The notes under the pieces were generated by a model. The model was not told the DNA's origin, made no database searches, and was given only the letters and a program-made list of their open reading frames with translations. DNA of 33,407 nucleotides from Bacteroidales bacterium (GTDB lineage: Bacteria; Bacteroidota; Bacteroidia; Bacteroidales; Muribaculaceae): assembly GCA_030531495.1 (NCBI GenBank), contig JAUNNJ010000019.1, forward strand, positions 1-33,407, written 5' to 3'. Below are positions 7,015 through 14,537 of this stretch, piece by piece. How positions within the stretch are numbered: position 1 is the stretch's first letter; the number at the start of each line of letters is the position of its first letter. The position numbers and the translations under genes are program-made.

Positions 7015-8526
7015 TTATTCCACGAAGGATGGGGCATATTCGTTGCCGTAACGGTCGAGAGCGCAAACGGCAAATCGGTAACCCGAACGCAGATGCGAAG
7101 GTATGTTGTAAACCACTTCTTCGGCACGCGTTTCAGGGTTGTAGACCATTCCGAGCAGATAGTTCACATCTTTTTGGAATTGCGACTTGTCCGCGCTCTT
7201 TGGCGTAGCATACACGGTGTAGCGCAAGCGTGGTATCAGCTGCCATTTCAGTTGTGCGCCTTCGTGCTTAAGGAAGTTGATAACCGGTGCTTTGCGAGCC
7301 ACGTTGTTGCGCCATGGAGCAATTGGCACCAGCGATGGATATTGATAAACGGTGCGCTTCAGGTAGTGGCAGAGTTGCTCGCTGAAGGCTGGCTTGTTGT
7401 AGAGGTTGCGCACCGACCAGAAAATGGTGCCACCTTGGTCTTTTGGACTGTTTTTGCGCAGAATTTCCATCTCTGCAGCCCATTCTGGGAATTCGCTGGT
7501 GCTAACCACCTTGTCGATTGACATCGACACGAATGCCTGACGGCCGAAGTGCTTTGCCACCTTGCACCACCATGGCGACACAAGGCTGAAGTCGGCACGC
7601 TTGAAACCGATTTTCCAGTACACCTGTGGCGCGATAAAATCAATCATCTTGCCTTTCAACCAAGCCACTGGGTCGGAGAAGATGCCGTTGTATTGCCAGT
7701 CGCTGCCCGATGGACAAGGCTCAATGCCATATTTTTCAGCCAGCGATTTGCTGGTGCAAGCCACGCCCGCAGGCGAAATGCCGTAACGCACATAGGGCTT
7801 TTCTTTTTGAATCATATCGTAGACAGCCTTCACCATGCGGTTTACATTCTCTCGGCGCCAGTCGCCTATGCTGAGCGATGTGCCAGAGTTTTGCCAAGTC
7901 TTGTAGTCGGGGGCGCTAATTGATGAAGCGATGCCGTTGGGGTAGAAGTAGTCGTCGTAGAGAATGCCGTCCACATCATATTTGGTGACCACTTCGCGGC
8001 ACACGTTCACGATGCGGTTGATGGTCCAAGGGTCGGCAGGGTCAAGGATGTAGAATTTTCCCCACTTGAGCAAGTGCTTTTTGGCTTCCTGGTCGCGTTC
8101 GTTGTTCCACATGTTGCTGATGCTGAAGCGGTAGGGGTTAATCCATGCATGGATTTCCATGCCGCGTTTGTGGCATTCGCTCACCGCAAATCCCAGTGGG
8201 TCGTAGCCAGGGTCCTTACCACGATTGCCGGTCAGATAGCTTGTCCAAGGCTCATAGCTTGATTTATACAATGCATCGCTCATAGAGCGCACTTGCAGGT
8301 TGATGGCGTTGAAATTATTGTTTTTCAGCGAGTCGAGCATGCGCACGAGCTCAGCCTTCTGGCTGGCTGCCGATGCACCTTGTTTAGGCCAGTCGATGCC
8401 CCACACGGTTGATACCCAAGCCGAGCGGAGTTCGCGTTTTGGTGGCATTGTTTTCTGTGGCAAGCGTTGGGCACATACTGATAATGCTAAAACAAGAAGA
8501 AGTGAATAAACAATAGTCCTTTTCAT
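7015..8526 (-). CDS. Secreted GHL10 glycoside-hydrolase-like protein without dockerin
   Basis: The protein has 503 residues and begins with a signal peptide (IVYSLLLVLALSVCA, cleavage before QRLPQ). It is a close paralogue of the neighbour at 4375-6963. Shared segments include RELRSAWVSTVWGIDWP, MLDSLKNNNFNAINLQVRSM, SSYEPWTSYLTGNRG, HAWINPYRFS and GILYDDYFYPNG at about 187-198. It ends after one beta module (FAVCALDRYGNEYAPSFVE) where the neighbour continues with extra beta modules and a dockerin. A glycan-hydrolysing role, possibly on peptidoglycan or related sugars, is inferred from GHL10 homologues. It starts 15 bases after the tatD-like stop codon, consistent with one operon. The two GHL10 genes look like a tandem duplication followed by gain or loss of the C-terminal modules. 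Confidence 0.9.
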   Translation of the reverse strand: MKRTIVYSLLLVLALSVCAQRLPQKTMPPKRELRSAWVSTVWGIDWPKQGASAASQKAELVRMLDSLKNNNFNAINLQVRSMSDALYKSSYEPWTSYLTGNRGKDPGYDPLGFAVSECHKRGMEIHAWINPYRFSISNMWNNERDQEAKKHLLKWGKFYILDPADPWTINRIVNVCREVVTKYDVDGILYDDYFYPNGIASSISAPDYKTWQNSGTSLSIGDWRRENVNRMVKAVYDMIQKEKPYVRYGISPAGVACTSKSLAEKYGIEPCPSGSDWQYNGIFSDPVAWLKGKMIDFIAPQVYWKIGFKRADFSLVSPWWCKVAKHFGRQAFVSMSIDKVVSTSEFPEWAAEMEILRKNSPKDQGGTIFWSVRNLYNKPAFSEQLCHYLKRTVYQYPSLVPIAPWRNNVARKAPVINFLKHEGAQLKWQLIPRLRYTVYATPKSADKSQFQKDVNYLLGMVYNPETRAEEVVYNIPSHLRSGYRFAVCALDRYGNEYAPSFVE

Positions 8527-8541
8527 GCTGTATAGTTGTTT

Positions 8542-9321
8542 TTAGTTGATTTTTAGCTTAAAAAGTTGTTGGGCGTTTTTTGTGGTTATTGCATCAAGTT
8601 CGGCTGCCGATATGCCCATTTCTGCCGCCACGAAGTCGCACACATGCGTGGTGAAAGCGCTTTCGTTGCGTTTTCCACGCTTGGGCACTGGTGCCAGGTA
8701 AGGCGAGTCGGTTTCAAGCAGCAGCCGGTTGAGGCCAATCGCGGGCAGATTGTGCTTGATTTCACTTTTTTTGAAAGTGACGATGCCGTTCACGCCGAAA
8801 TAGAAATCGCCACGCTTGCGAATCGCTTCAATGTCGGCTGGGGTGCCAGTGAAACTGTGGAACACACCTTGTGGCAACGATTCGCCGAAATTGTCCATCA
8901 CCTGCAGGCATTCAGCCACACCTTCGCGGCAATGGATGATGAATGGCAAGTCAAATTCCTTGCACCAGCGCAGTTGGGTGTCGAGGGCCTCGAGTTGCTC
9001 TTCGCGCTTGTCCTGCTCCCAATAGAGGTCGATGCCTATTTCACCCACAGCCACAAATGGCATGGTGCGCTCGGTAAGCATCGTGTGCATGGTGTGAAGT
9101 TGGTCGCGGAAGTCGTCGCCGATTTCTTCGGGATGCAGTCCGATGGTGGCCGACACATAGTCGGGGTGGGCATCAAGCACGGCTTTCAGTCGAGCCAGAC
9201 TCTCCACATTCTCGTTCGGCATCACAATGTGGGTGACACCGGCTTCGCGGGCGCGGGCGAGCATTTCTTCGCGGTCGTCGTCGAATGCGTCGCAATAGAT
9301 ATGACTGTGGCTGTCAATCAT
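8542..9321 (-). CDS. TatD-family metal-dependent hydrolase (DNase-like)
   Basis: The length of 259 residues is normal for the TatD family of metal-dependent deoxyribonucleases. The metal-site residues expected for the fold are all visible: HSH at 5-7, E94 in GEIGID, H130 in FIIHCRE, H155 in VFHSFTG and D205 in LETDSPYLAP. Homologues have 3'-5' exonuclease or AP-endonuclease activity and act in the cytoplasm, and the true substrate of many Bacteroidetes copies is untested. Its start codon overlaps the stop of the prenyl synthase gene (TAATG, one shared base), so the two are translationally coupled. Several paralogues of this family (YcfH, YjjV, TatD) exist, and I cannot tell which this corresponds to. 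Confidence 0.92.
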   Translation of the reverse strand: MIDSHSHIYCDAFDDDREEMLARAREAGVTHIVMPNENVESLARLKAVLDAHPDYVSATIGLHPEEIGDDFRDQLHTMHTMLTERTMPFVAVGEIGIDLYWEQDKREEQLEALDTQLRWCKEFDLPFIIHCREGVAECLQVMDNFGESLPQGVFHSFTGTPADIEAIRKRGDFYFGVNGIVTFKKSEIKHNLPAIGLNRLLLETDSPYLAPVPKRGKRNESAFTTHVCDFVAAEMGISAAELDAITTKNAQQLFKLKIN

Positions 9322-10295
9322 TAGCTCTTGCGGCCTACCAGGCCTTCAATGAATTTTACAAACGATTCGCGAGCATCTTCATTCATTTCCACCTTGCTGA
9401 GGGCTTCAAGTGCCATATCGTTGTTGCGCTTTATGGCTTCGTCGGCTGCCTCACGCATGCCGAGGCGCTCATAGAGTGCGGTCACTGCAGCCACCTTTTC
9501 AGAGCGCAGTGCATATTCGTCGTTCAGCCAGCGGCGCAGTTCATTGGCGTCGTCGCCTTGAGCCTTTTGCATTGCGCCGATTAGCAAGAAAGTCTTCTTG
9601 TTGTTCATGATGTCGCCGCCGATGGCTTTGCCAAAAGTGGCTTCATCGCCCCACACGTCAAGCACATCGTCTTGCAATTGGAATGCAAGGCCCATATACA
9701 CGCCTGTGTCGTAGAGCGCTTGTGCATTGGCTTCCGAAGCACCAGCGATGATGGCTCCCATCTTGCAAGCGCAGCCCAGCAGCACCGAAGTCTTCAGGCG
9801 AATCATCTCAATATATTCCTCCAAAGTCACATTGCTGCGCACCTCAAAGTCCATGTCGTATTGCTGGCCTTCGTATATCTCCATAGCTGTGCGGTTAAAC
9901 AGCTCCATCACTGCAGGTAGCACGCTTGGCTCCACTTGAGCCACGTATTGGGTGGCCATGGTGAGCATCGCGTCGCCGCTCAGTATGGCAGTGTTTTCGT
10001 TCCAGCGTCGGTGTACGGTTGGCTTGCCACGGCGCACATCAGCCTTGTCCATCACATCGTCGTGAAGAAGGGTGAAATTGTGAAACAGTTCAAGGCCCAC
10101 AGCAGCCTTCAATGCCTTGTTGATGTCGCCCCCTAAGGCTTCGCAAGCCATCATTACCAATGCTGGGCGCAAACGCTTGCCTCCCAAATCCATTGTGTAG
10201 GAAATGGGTTCATATAAGCCTTTTGGTGTTGCGGGATATGGAATGGCAGCGATTTCATCGTTGGCCATTTTTCTGTATTCGTTAAGATCGATCAT
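9321..10295 (-). CDS. trans-Polyprenyl diphosphate synthase (farnesyl/geranylgeranyl type)
   Basis: This enzyme condenses isopentenyl diphosphate with allylic diphosphates to make isoprenoid precursors for quinones and cell-wall lipid carriers. At 324 residues it is a normal length. Both aspartate-rich motifs are present: DDVMD at 79-83, followed by KADVRRGKP, and DDVLD at 209-213 in FQLQDDVLDVWG. GGKRLRP at 38-44 supplies the diphosphate-binding arginines. The first motif has no two-residue insertion, unlike classical bacterial farnesyl synthases, so product chain length cannot be fixed from sequence alone. It is coupled to the TatD-like gene by a one-base TAATG overlap and lies 81 bases downstream of a small lipoprotein gene. 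Confidence 0.93.
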   Translation of the reverse strand: MIDLNEYRKMANDEIAAIPYPATPKGLYEPISYTMDLGGKRLRPALVMMACEALGGDINKALKAAVGLELFHNFTLLHDDVMDKADVRRGKPTVHRRWNENTAILSGDAMLTMATQYVAQVEPSVLPAVMELFNRTAMEIYEGQQYDMDFEVRSNVTLEEYIEMIRLKTSVLLGCACKMGAIIAGASEANAQALYDTGVYMGLAFQLQDDVLDVWGDEATFGKAIGGDIMNNKKTFLLIGAMQKAQGDDANELRRWLNDEYALRSEKVAAVTALYERLGMREAADEAIKRNNDMALEALSKVEMNEDARESFVKFIEGLVGRKS

Positions 10296-10376
10296 ATGTA
10301 GTAATTTTTTATTTTCTGTTGTTTTTTGAAGGGTTGTACCACCCGTAATTTGAGTTTTTATCAGTCCTTCGAATTC

Positions 10377-10688
10377 CTAATTACTTTCCTCTGAAAAAAG
10401 TTTTCGTGCCAAACGAGGCGATTTCTGAATCAGCGTTTCGCGGAAAGTGTTGTCGAAATCTTCGGCAGCTATACTGTCGCCGCTAATCACATATTGGCTA
10501 CGGATAGCTTCCGCTTTCAGCAATTCGCTTTGCAGTGCCATTGTGTCCACGCTATCGATGGTCACCAACCGATTCACTGCGTCGACGGCTTGTGCTTGCG
10601 CTTTCACGCTGTTGGGCGAATGCTTCTTTCCACAGGCAGCAGTGCAAAGCGCCAATGCTGCAAAGATGATGTATATCAACTGTTTCAT
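10377..10688 (-). CDS. Small predicted lipoprotein of unknown function
   Basis: The protein has 103 residues. The N-terminus has a short charged end, a hydrophobic stretch (LIYIIFAALALCTA) and a lipobox-like AAC, so C19 would be the lipidated residue. The remainder is predicted helical and charged (QAVDAVNRLVTIDSVDTMALQSELLKAEAIRSQY) with no recognised domain. It is first in the probable operon with the prenyl synthase, and a -7 element lies 30 bases upstream. I do not recognise the family. The start codon is supported by the signal sequence and the promoter. Confidence 0.7.
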   Translation of the reverse strand: MKQLIYIIFAALALCTAACGKKHSPNSVKAQAQAVDAVNRLVTIDSVDTMALQSELLKAEAIRSQYVISGDSIAAEDFDNTFRETLIQKSPRLARKLFSEESN

Positions 10689-10717
10689 AATTCTTTCGGC
10701 TATATTTGTTCAACTTA

Positions 10718-10725
10718 CAAAGATA
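10718..10725 (-). promoter_or_regulatory. -7 promoter element upstream of the small lipoprotein gene
   Basis: TATCTTTG on the minus strand, 30 bases before the ATG, fits the Bacteroidetes TAnnTTTG -7 element. I see no clear -33 TTTG at the expected distance, so this is a partial match. Confidence 0.45.
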
Positions 10726-10829
10726 CTAAATATTTTCCATCTTTCCGATATTGGTTTTGTGAATGAGTCATAACGGCGTGTTAAATAATCTCTAACAATG
10801 GTGTGCATTACCGGATGACAAAAATTAAG

Positions 10830-10856
10830 GCCTCGCCAGGAAATCTCCAGCGAGGC
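10830..10856 (-). terminator. Probable terminator of the esterase gene
   Basis: A 7-bp stem (GCCTCGC and GCGAGGC) with a 13-base loop is followed by T on both strands: TTTT on plus, and CTTAATTTTT on minus. It lies 68 bases past the esterase stop codon. Confidence 0.55.
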
Positions 10857-10872
10857 TTTTATGTTGTGTGGC

Positions 10873-10897
10873 GGACGCTCGAGCCGAGCGTCCCTAC
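10873..10897 (-). repeat. REP-like palindrome with GTAG head
   Basis: On the minus strand GTAG is directly followed by GGACGCTCG, the loop GCT, and CGAGCGTCC. This is a perfect 9-bp stem with a 3-base loop. A GTAG-type tetranucleotide abutting a hairpin is the layout of REP sequences mobilised by RAYT (REP-associated) transposases. No such transposase gene is in the window. Confidence 0.5.
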
Positions 10898-10923
10898 AGG
10901 ACTTTTGCTTGAGGGGGTGTTTC

Positions 10924-11790
10924 TTATTTTAGGAAACGGCGGAAGAATGCCCAGACGGCTTCGCCTGTGTCCATGTCTTTTGCATGCCAACTGTGGGGCG
11001 CTCCCACCACTTCGTCGACCCATACTTCTGTGCCGTCGGTGCCACCAGTGTAGCGATGGCGCACGATGTAGTGGCCGTTGCTCGGGTCTTTGCCAGGGAT
11101 AGTGTCGGTGGGCTCAATGGTGGTGCAGCGGTTGCGTGCCACCCAGTAGCCAATCGACACTCTTAATGGCAGGTAGGCTCCCCATCCGCCTTTGTTTTCC
11201 ATGTCGCCATCCCAACTGGAGGTCTTGTCGGCTGTGCCGTGGATTTCGTAGATGGAAACGGGGTGGGGTGCTTCATATTTCTTGTAAATCCATGCCATGG
11301 TGATGCCTGCCACAGGGGCAAGCGCACGGAAGGTGGTCTGGCCTTCGTATGCCATCAGATAGCACATGTCGCCACCATTGCTCATGCCGGTGGCGAAGGT
11401 GTTGGTCTTGCTCAGGTTGAATCGCTTCTGCACTGCTTCAGTGAGCGTGCAGATGTCGCTTGTTTCGTGCTTGTGCATGGCTGCTTGTGCAGGATAGCCC
11501 ACATTGTAGCCATAGTGACCGGTGGTGTCGCGAAGTCCCGCAATGTAGCACACAGCAAATTTCTCGCGCGCAGCCACTGGGTCGAGGTCGAATCGCGATG
11601 GCTTGGCCACCTTTTTGCCATAGCCGTGCATGCACACCACAAGCGGTGCGTCGGGCTGAATGCCTTCGGGCAGAAATATGGTGTAGGAACGCATATTGCC
11701 GTTCACCATCAGCGAATCGGTTACGTATTTCTGTGCGTTACCTACCAGCGCGCAGCACAGTAGGGCTATTATCAGCGAGAAATTCTTCAT
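10924..11790 (-). CDS. Secreted alpha/beta-hydrolase esterase (PHB-depolymerase/feruloyl-esterase-like)
   Basis: The protein has 288 residues, with a signal peptide at 1-19 (FSLIIALLCCALVGNA, cleavage before QKYV). The catalytic triad of the esterase family is visible: nucleophile S137 in GMSNG (135-139), acid D188 in HGTADKT, and H266 in GAPHSWHAKD. The oxyanion-hole region is VVCMHGYG at about 51-58. Relatives (LpqC, PHB depolymerase-like, acetylxylan and feruloyl esterases) remove ester groups from plant polysaccharides or short polyesters, so the likely role is deacylating a polysaccharide in the periplasm or outside. The substrate is not determinable. It begins 16 bases after the TPR-protease stop codon, consistent with one operon. 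Confidence 0.88.
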   Translation of the reverse strand: MKNFSLIIALLCCALVGNAQKYVTDSLMVNGNMRSYTIFLPEGIQPDAPLVVCMHGYGKKVAKPSRFDLDPVAAREKFAVCYIAGLRDTTGHYGYNVGYPAQAAMHKHETSDICTLTEAVQKRFNLSKTNTFATGMSNGGDMCYLMAYEGQTTFRALAPVAGITMAWIYKKYEAPHPVSIYEIHGTADKTSSWDGDMENKGGWGAYLPLRVSIGYWVARNRCTTIEPTDTIPGKDPSNGHYIVRHRYTGGTDGTEVWVDEVVGAPHSWHAKDMDTGEAVWAFFRRFLK

Positions 11791-11806
11791 TGCCTAATGC
11801 GTGATT

Positions 11807-13927
11807 TTATTTTTTCTTTTTTGTTTTTGCTTGAGCTTTTGTGCTTTCGGCTTCTGCGTTGTTGGCTTTTTCTTTCTTGTAAGTGATGGTTACCACTTTC
11901 TTGGTGTTGTCGATTTCAATCTTTCCGAATTTTTGGAAAGCGCTTTGACCGAGAAGGAGAGGTGCTTTTTGGTTGTGCACCACCGAAGCGCGCACGTCTT
12001 TGAGCACAGCGTCGCCGATTTTCACCTCCTTGAGGTTGATGATGGTGCCTTCGCTGATGTCGCCATTGGCATCGGTGAAATAGGATGAACCCACAATGTC
12101 CTTCTTGGTGAGATATTCGTTCTTGAGCATGAACATTGCTTCCACCGAACTGATAGAGATGGTTGATGCGCCGGTGTCGAAGATGAAGTGCAGCGGCAGT
12201 CCGTTCACTTGGCATTTCACTTGAGTCACGCCACCTTTCTTGGTGTAAGGCACTTCGCAAGTGGCTTCCTCAAATGCAGTGTTTTCTTCCACCTTTTCTC
12301 CTCCAGGATATTTAGAACGCAACTGGTCTTCATATTTCTTGACGAGCGCCTTGAATTCGGGCGTTTCGCGAATGTTGTCCAAGTCATTGTCCACTTTAAT
12401 GTGCATGAAATCGTTGTATCCGCCTTCAAGGCTTTTCTCAAGGTGCTTCAGCGCTTCTTCTTTCTTGTTTGCCAAGGAGTAGATGCATGCGGCATTGTAG
12501 TGGGCTATTTCATTGTTTGGGTCGTCGTTCACGAGCGAGTCGGTTTGTTCGAAAGCCAAATCCATATTTCCAAGGAAAAGGTTTGCATAAGGCATGTTGA
12601 ATGTGATTGCAGAGTCGGCCAAAATGGCTTCAAAGTCGTTTTTCGCTTCGTCGTTCTTGCCCATTTGTTGAAGGATTCTGGCTCTCAAAAAAAGTTTTTC
12701 GTCATCAGTTTCATTACCTAAATTGATAGCTGTGTTCACGTCGGCGAGCGCCTTGTCGAGGTCCTTTTTCTCTTTGTGGATAGAGCTTCTAAATGTATAG
12801 AGATATGCAAAATCTGGGTTTTGTTCTATGCATGAATCGGTCGCTTCAATGGCTTTGTCGTATTCGCCTAAACTGAGAAGAATCACGGCTTTTTTAATGA
12901 GGTAACTCGCCTCGTCTGGGTTGAGCTCCAAGGCTTTCTCTATGTTGTCGAGTGCCTGTTGGTAGTCGCCGGCATCTTTGTGGGTGTCGGAAAGTGCTGC
13001 GTAGATAGGCGCCTCTGGCTCGTCTTGCAGCAATTCGTTATACAGTTTTGCGGCCTCGTCGTATTTCTTGGTGTTATACAGAATTGATGCCAAAATAGCG
13101 GTCCACATTTGCTCTTTCGGACTCTTTACGTGCTGAGCTTTCAGCTTAGCAATCACCACATCTGGCACTTCTTCCACAGCGTCCTCGATGCCGTCTAATG
13201 CGCCCTTGTTGAAGTTTTCGCCATTGAGCGCTTCAATGTAGCAGTTGATGGCGTCGTTGTATTTTTTGAGCTTAAGCAACGCGTCACCTTTGTAGGCAAG
13301 GGCTGTGTAGTTATTAGGAGCGAGTTTAAAAGCATATTCGTAGTGGTTGAAAGCCTCCTGGTATTTTTCCATGGCTTCCATGTTGATGCCCATATAAATC
13401 ACATAGTCGGCAAAGCCTGGCTCAAGCTCTGACGCTTTTTGGTAGTCGGCATAACTTTGTTCGTGCTTTTTTTGCGTGTAGTAAAACATTCCTCGCTCGG
13501 CATAGCTTGTGCTGTTTTCTGGGTCAAGTTTGATTGATTCTGTGAATTCAGCCTCAGCCTCATCGAGTCGGTCGAGGTTTTCCATCACTTTTGCTTTCAC
13601 ATAGTGGTTGAAAGCTTGGCTGAGATTGTCCTTTTTAGGGCAATACTTGATGGCTTGGTTGATATACGTGAGTGCATCGCCATTTTCGCCTTGGTTACCG
13701 TAGATGATTGCGAGCTGCTGATAGGCTCTGTCGCAATCCGAGTGCTCTGCGATTTCGGCTTTAAAATACTTTTCCGCTTCTTCGTTGTTTTCTTTTTCAA
13801 CTTCTTCAACGCCGCGTTTGAAGTTGTAGCAGTTGTTGTGCTTATACTCTTCTTCTTTTTCATTTTTCGCGCTGACGCATGTGAAGGCACACGCCAAAAT
13901 CAGGGTGAGGATAGCTTTTGCTTTCAT
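11807..13927 (-). CDS. Exported TPR-repeat protein with C-terminal retropepsin-like aspartic protease domain
   Basis: The protein has 706 residues, with a signal peptide at 1-20 (AILTLILACAFTCVSA). About 33-520 are tandem tetratricopeptide repeats, for example AEAEFTESIKLDPENSTSYAE and ALDNIEKALELNPDEASYLI. From about 555 there is a retropepsin-like fold: strand VKCQVNGLPLHFIF, then the catalytic D584 in DTGAS (584-588), and later PLLLGQSAFQKFGKIEID, the hydrophobic-GQ flap partner typical of clan AA. Such single-domain proteases work as homodimers. The tail is lysine-rich (KAQAKTKKKK). TPRs probably recruit protein partners in the periplasm; the substrate is unknown. The gene lies 41 bases after the TerB-like gene and 16 bases before the esterase. 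Confidence 0.88.
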   Translation of the reverse strand: MKAKAILTLILACAFTCVSAKNEKEEEYKHNNCYNFKRGVEEVEKENNEEAEKYFKAEIAEHSDCDRAYQQLAIIYGNQGENGDALTYINQAIKYCPKKDNLSQAFNHYVKAKVMENLDRLDEAEAEFTESIKLDPENSTSYAERGMFYYTQKKHEQSYADYQKASELEPGFADYVIYMGINMEAMEKYQEAFNHYEYAFKLAPNNYTALAYKGDALLKLKKYNDAINCYIEALNGENFNKGALDGIEDAVEEVPDVVIAKLKAQHVKSPKEQMWTAILASILYNTKKYDEAAKLYNELLQDEPEAPIYAALSDTHKDAGDYQQALDNIEKALELNPDEASYLIKKAVILLSLGEYDKAIEATDSCIEQNPDFAYLYTFRSSIHKEKKDLDKALADVNTAINLGNETDDEKLFLRARILQQMGKNDEAKNDFEAILADSAITFNMPYANLFLGNMDLAFEQTDSLVNDDPNNEIAHYNAACIYSLANKKEEALKHLEKSLEGGYNDFMHIKVDNDLDNIRETPEFKALVKKYEDQLRSKYPGGEKVEENTAFEEATCEVPYTKKGGVTQVKCQVNGLPLHFIFDTGASTISISSVEAMFMLKNEYLTKKDIVGSSYFTDANGDISEGTIINLKEVKIGDAVLKDVRASVVHNQKAPLLLGQSAFQKFGKIEIDNTKKVVTITYKKEKANNAEAESTKAQAKTKKKK

Positions 13928-13968
13928 ATTCTTTACTTTTTTGTGTTGGTTAAGTATTAAATAAGGGG

Positions 13969-14421
13969 TTAGTTGTTTCCTTCGCCGAGGAGCTTCTTTT
14001 CTGCGCTTTGGATGGCTTTTGCCGCTTTCGAATCAAGAAGGCGAGTGGGGTCGTAATCCAGACCATCGGAAGCATCAATGCTATCTGTGGCAATATCCAT
14101 GCCAGTTACGCGGCAGATGAAATTAAACAGCGTGAGTTCCTTCTCGTCGAGGTCGCTGTCGCTTGTCATCATTTGCAGTAGCATCTTCTTCACATCGGCT
14201 TTCTTCTGGTCGTCCATTTGCGAAAGCACGATAAGACCGAGCAACGAAAAATCGTTGTCAACAGTGGCAGTCACACTGCGCAATTCAGCGTTAGTGATAT
14301 GGAGCAGTTCCTGCAACTGTTCAAAATATGCGAGTTCGTTAGGGTCGATAATGCCATCGGCTTGTGCCATAGCCATAACCACAGAAATGATGGCTTGTTT
14401 TTCTTTAAAATTATATTTCAT
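13969..14421 (-). CDS. TerB-like protein of unknown function
   Basis: The 150-residue protein is all-helical by sequence, with the pattern VVMAMAQADGIIDPNELAYFEQL at about 14-37 followed by a second acidic repeat DSDLDEKELTLFNFICRVTG. Both resemble the acidic metal-binding turns of the TerB (tellurite-resistance B) family (PF05099). No signal peptide or membrane segment is visible, so it is likely cytoplasmic. TerB-like domains occur in membrane-associated complexes and DnaJ-type cochaperones, but none of the other ter genes are here, so a tellurite role should not be assumed. It has its own -7 element and sits upstream of the TPR-protease gene. Confidence 0.65.
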   Translation of the reverse strand: MKYNFKEKQAIISVVMAMAQADGIIDPNELAYFEQLQELLHITNAELRSVTATVDNDFSLLGLIVLSQMDDQKKADVKKMLLQMMTSDSDLDEKELTLFNFICRVTGMDIATDSIDASDGLDYDPTRLLDSKAAKAIQSAEKKLLGEGNN

Positions 14422-14455
14422 TACTACAGTGTTTTACAATTTCTGAAATCAACTA

Positions 14456-14463
14456 CAAACTTA
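14456..14463 (-). promoter_or_regulatory. -7 promoter element upstream of the TerB-like gene
   Basis: TAAGTTTG on the minus strand, 35 bases before the ATG, matches TAnnTTTG. The -33 region holds only a weak TGG, so the match is partial. Confidence 0.45.
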
Positions 14464-14537
14464 CGGATTTTTTTCTGTTTTTTACCACGATAACCTAATA
14501 AAAATGATAGTAATTTATATTATGGGGCATATTTTTC

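Noticed and set aside
8566..9324. Plus-strand open frame (252 residues) opposite the TatD-like gene
   Set aside because: The minus-strand product carries the complete TatD metal site; the plus frame has nothing.
13969..14421. Tellurite-resistance role for the TerB-like gene
   Set aside because: Only a TerB-like domain is present and no other ter genes are nearby.
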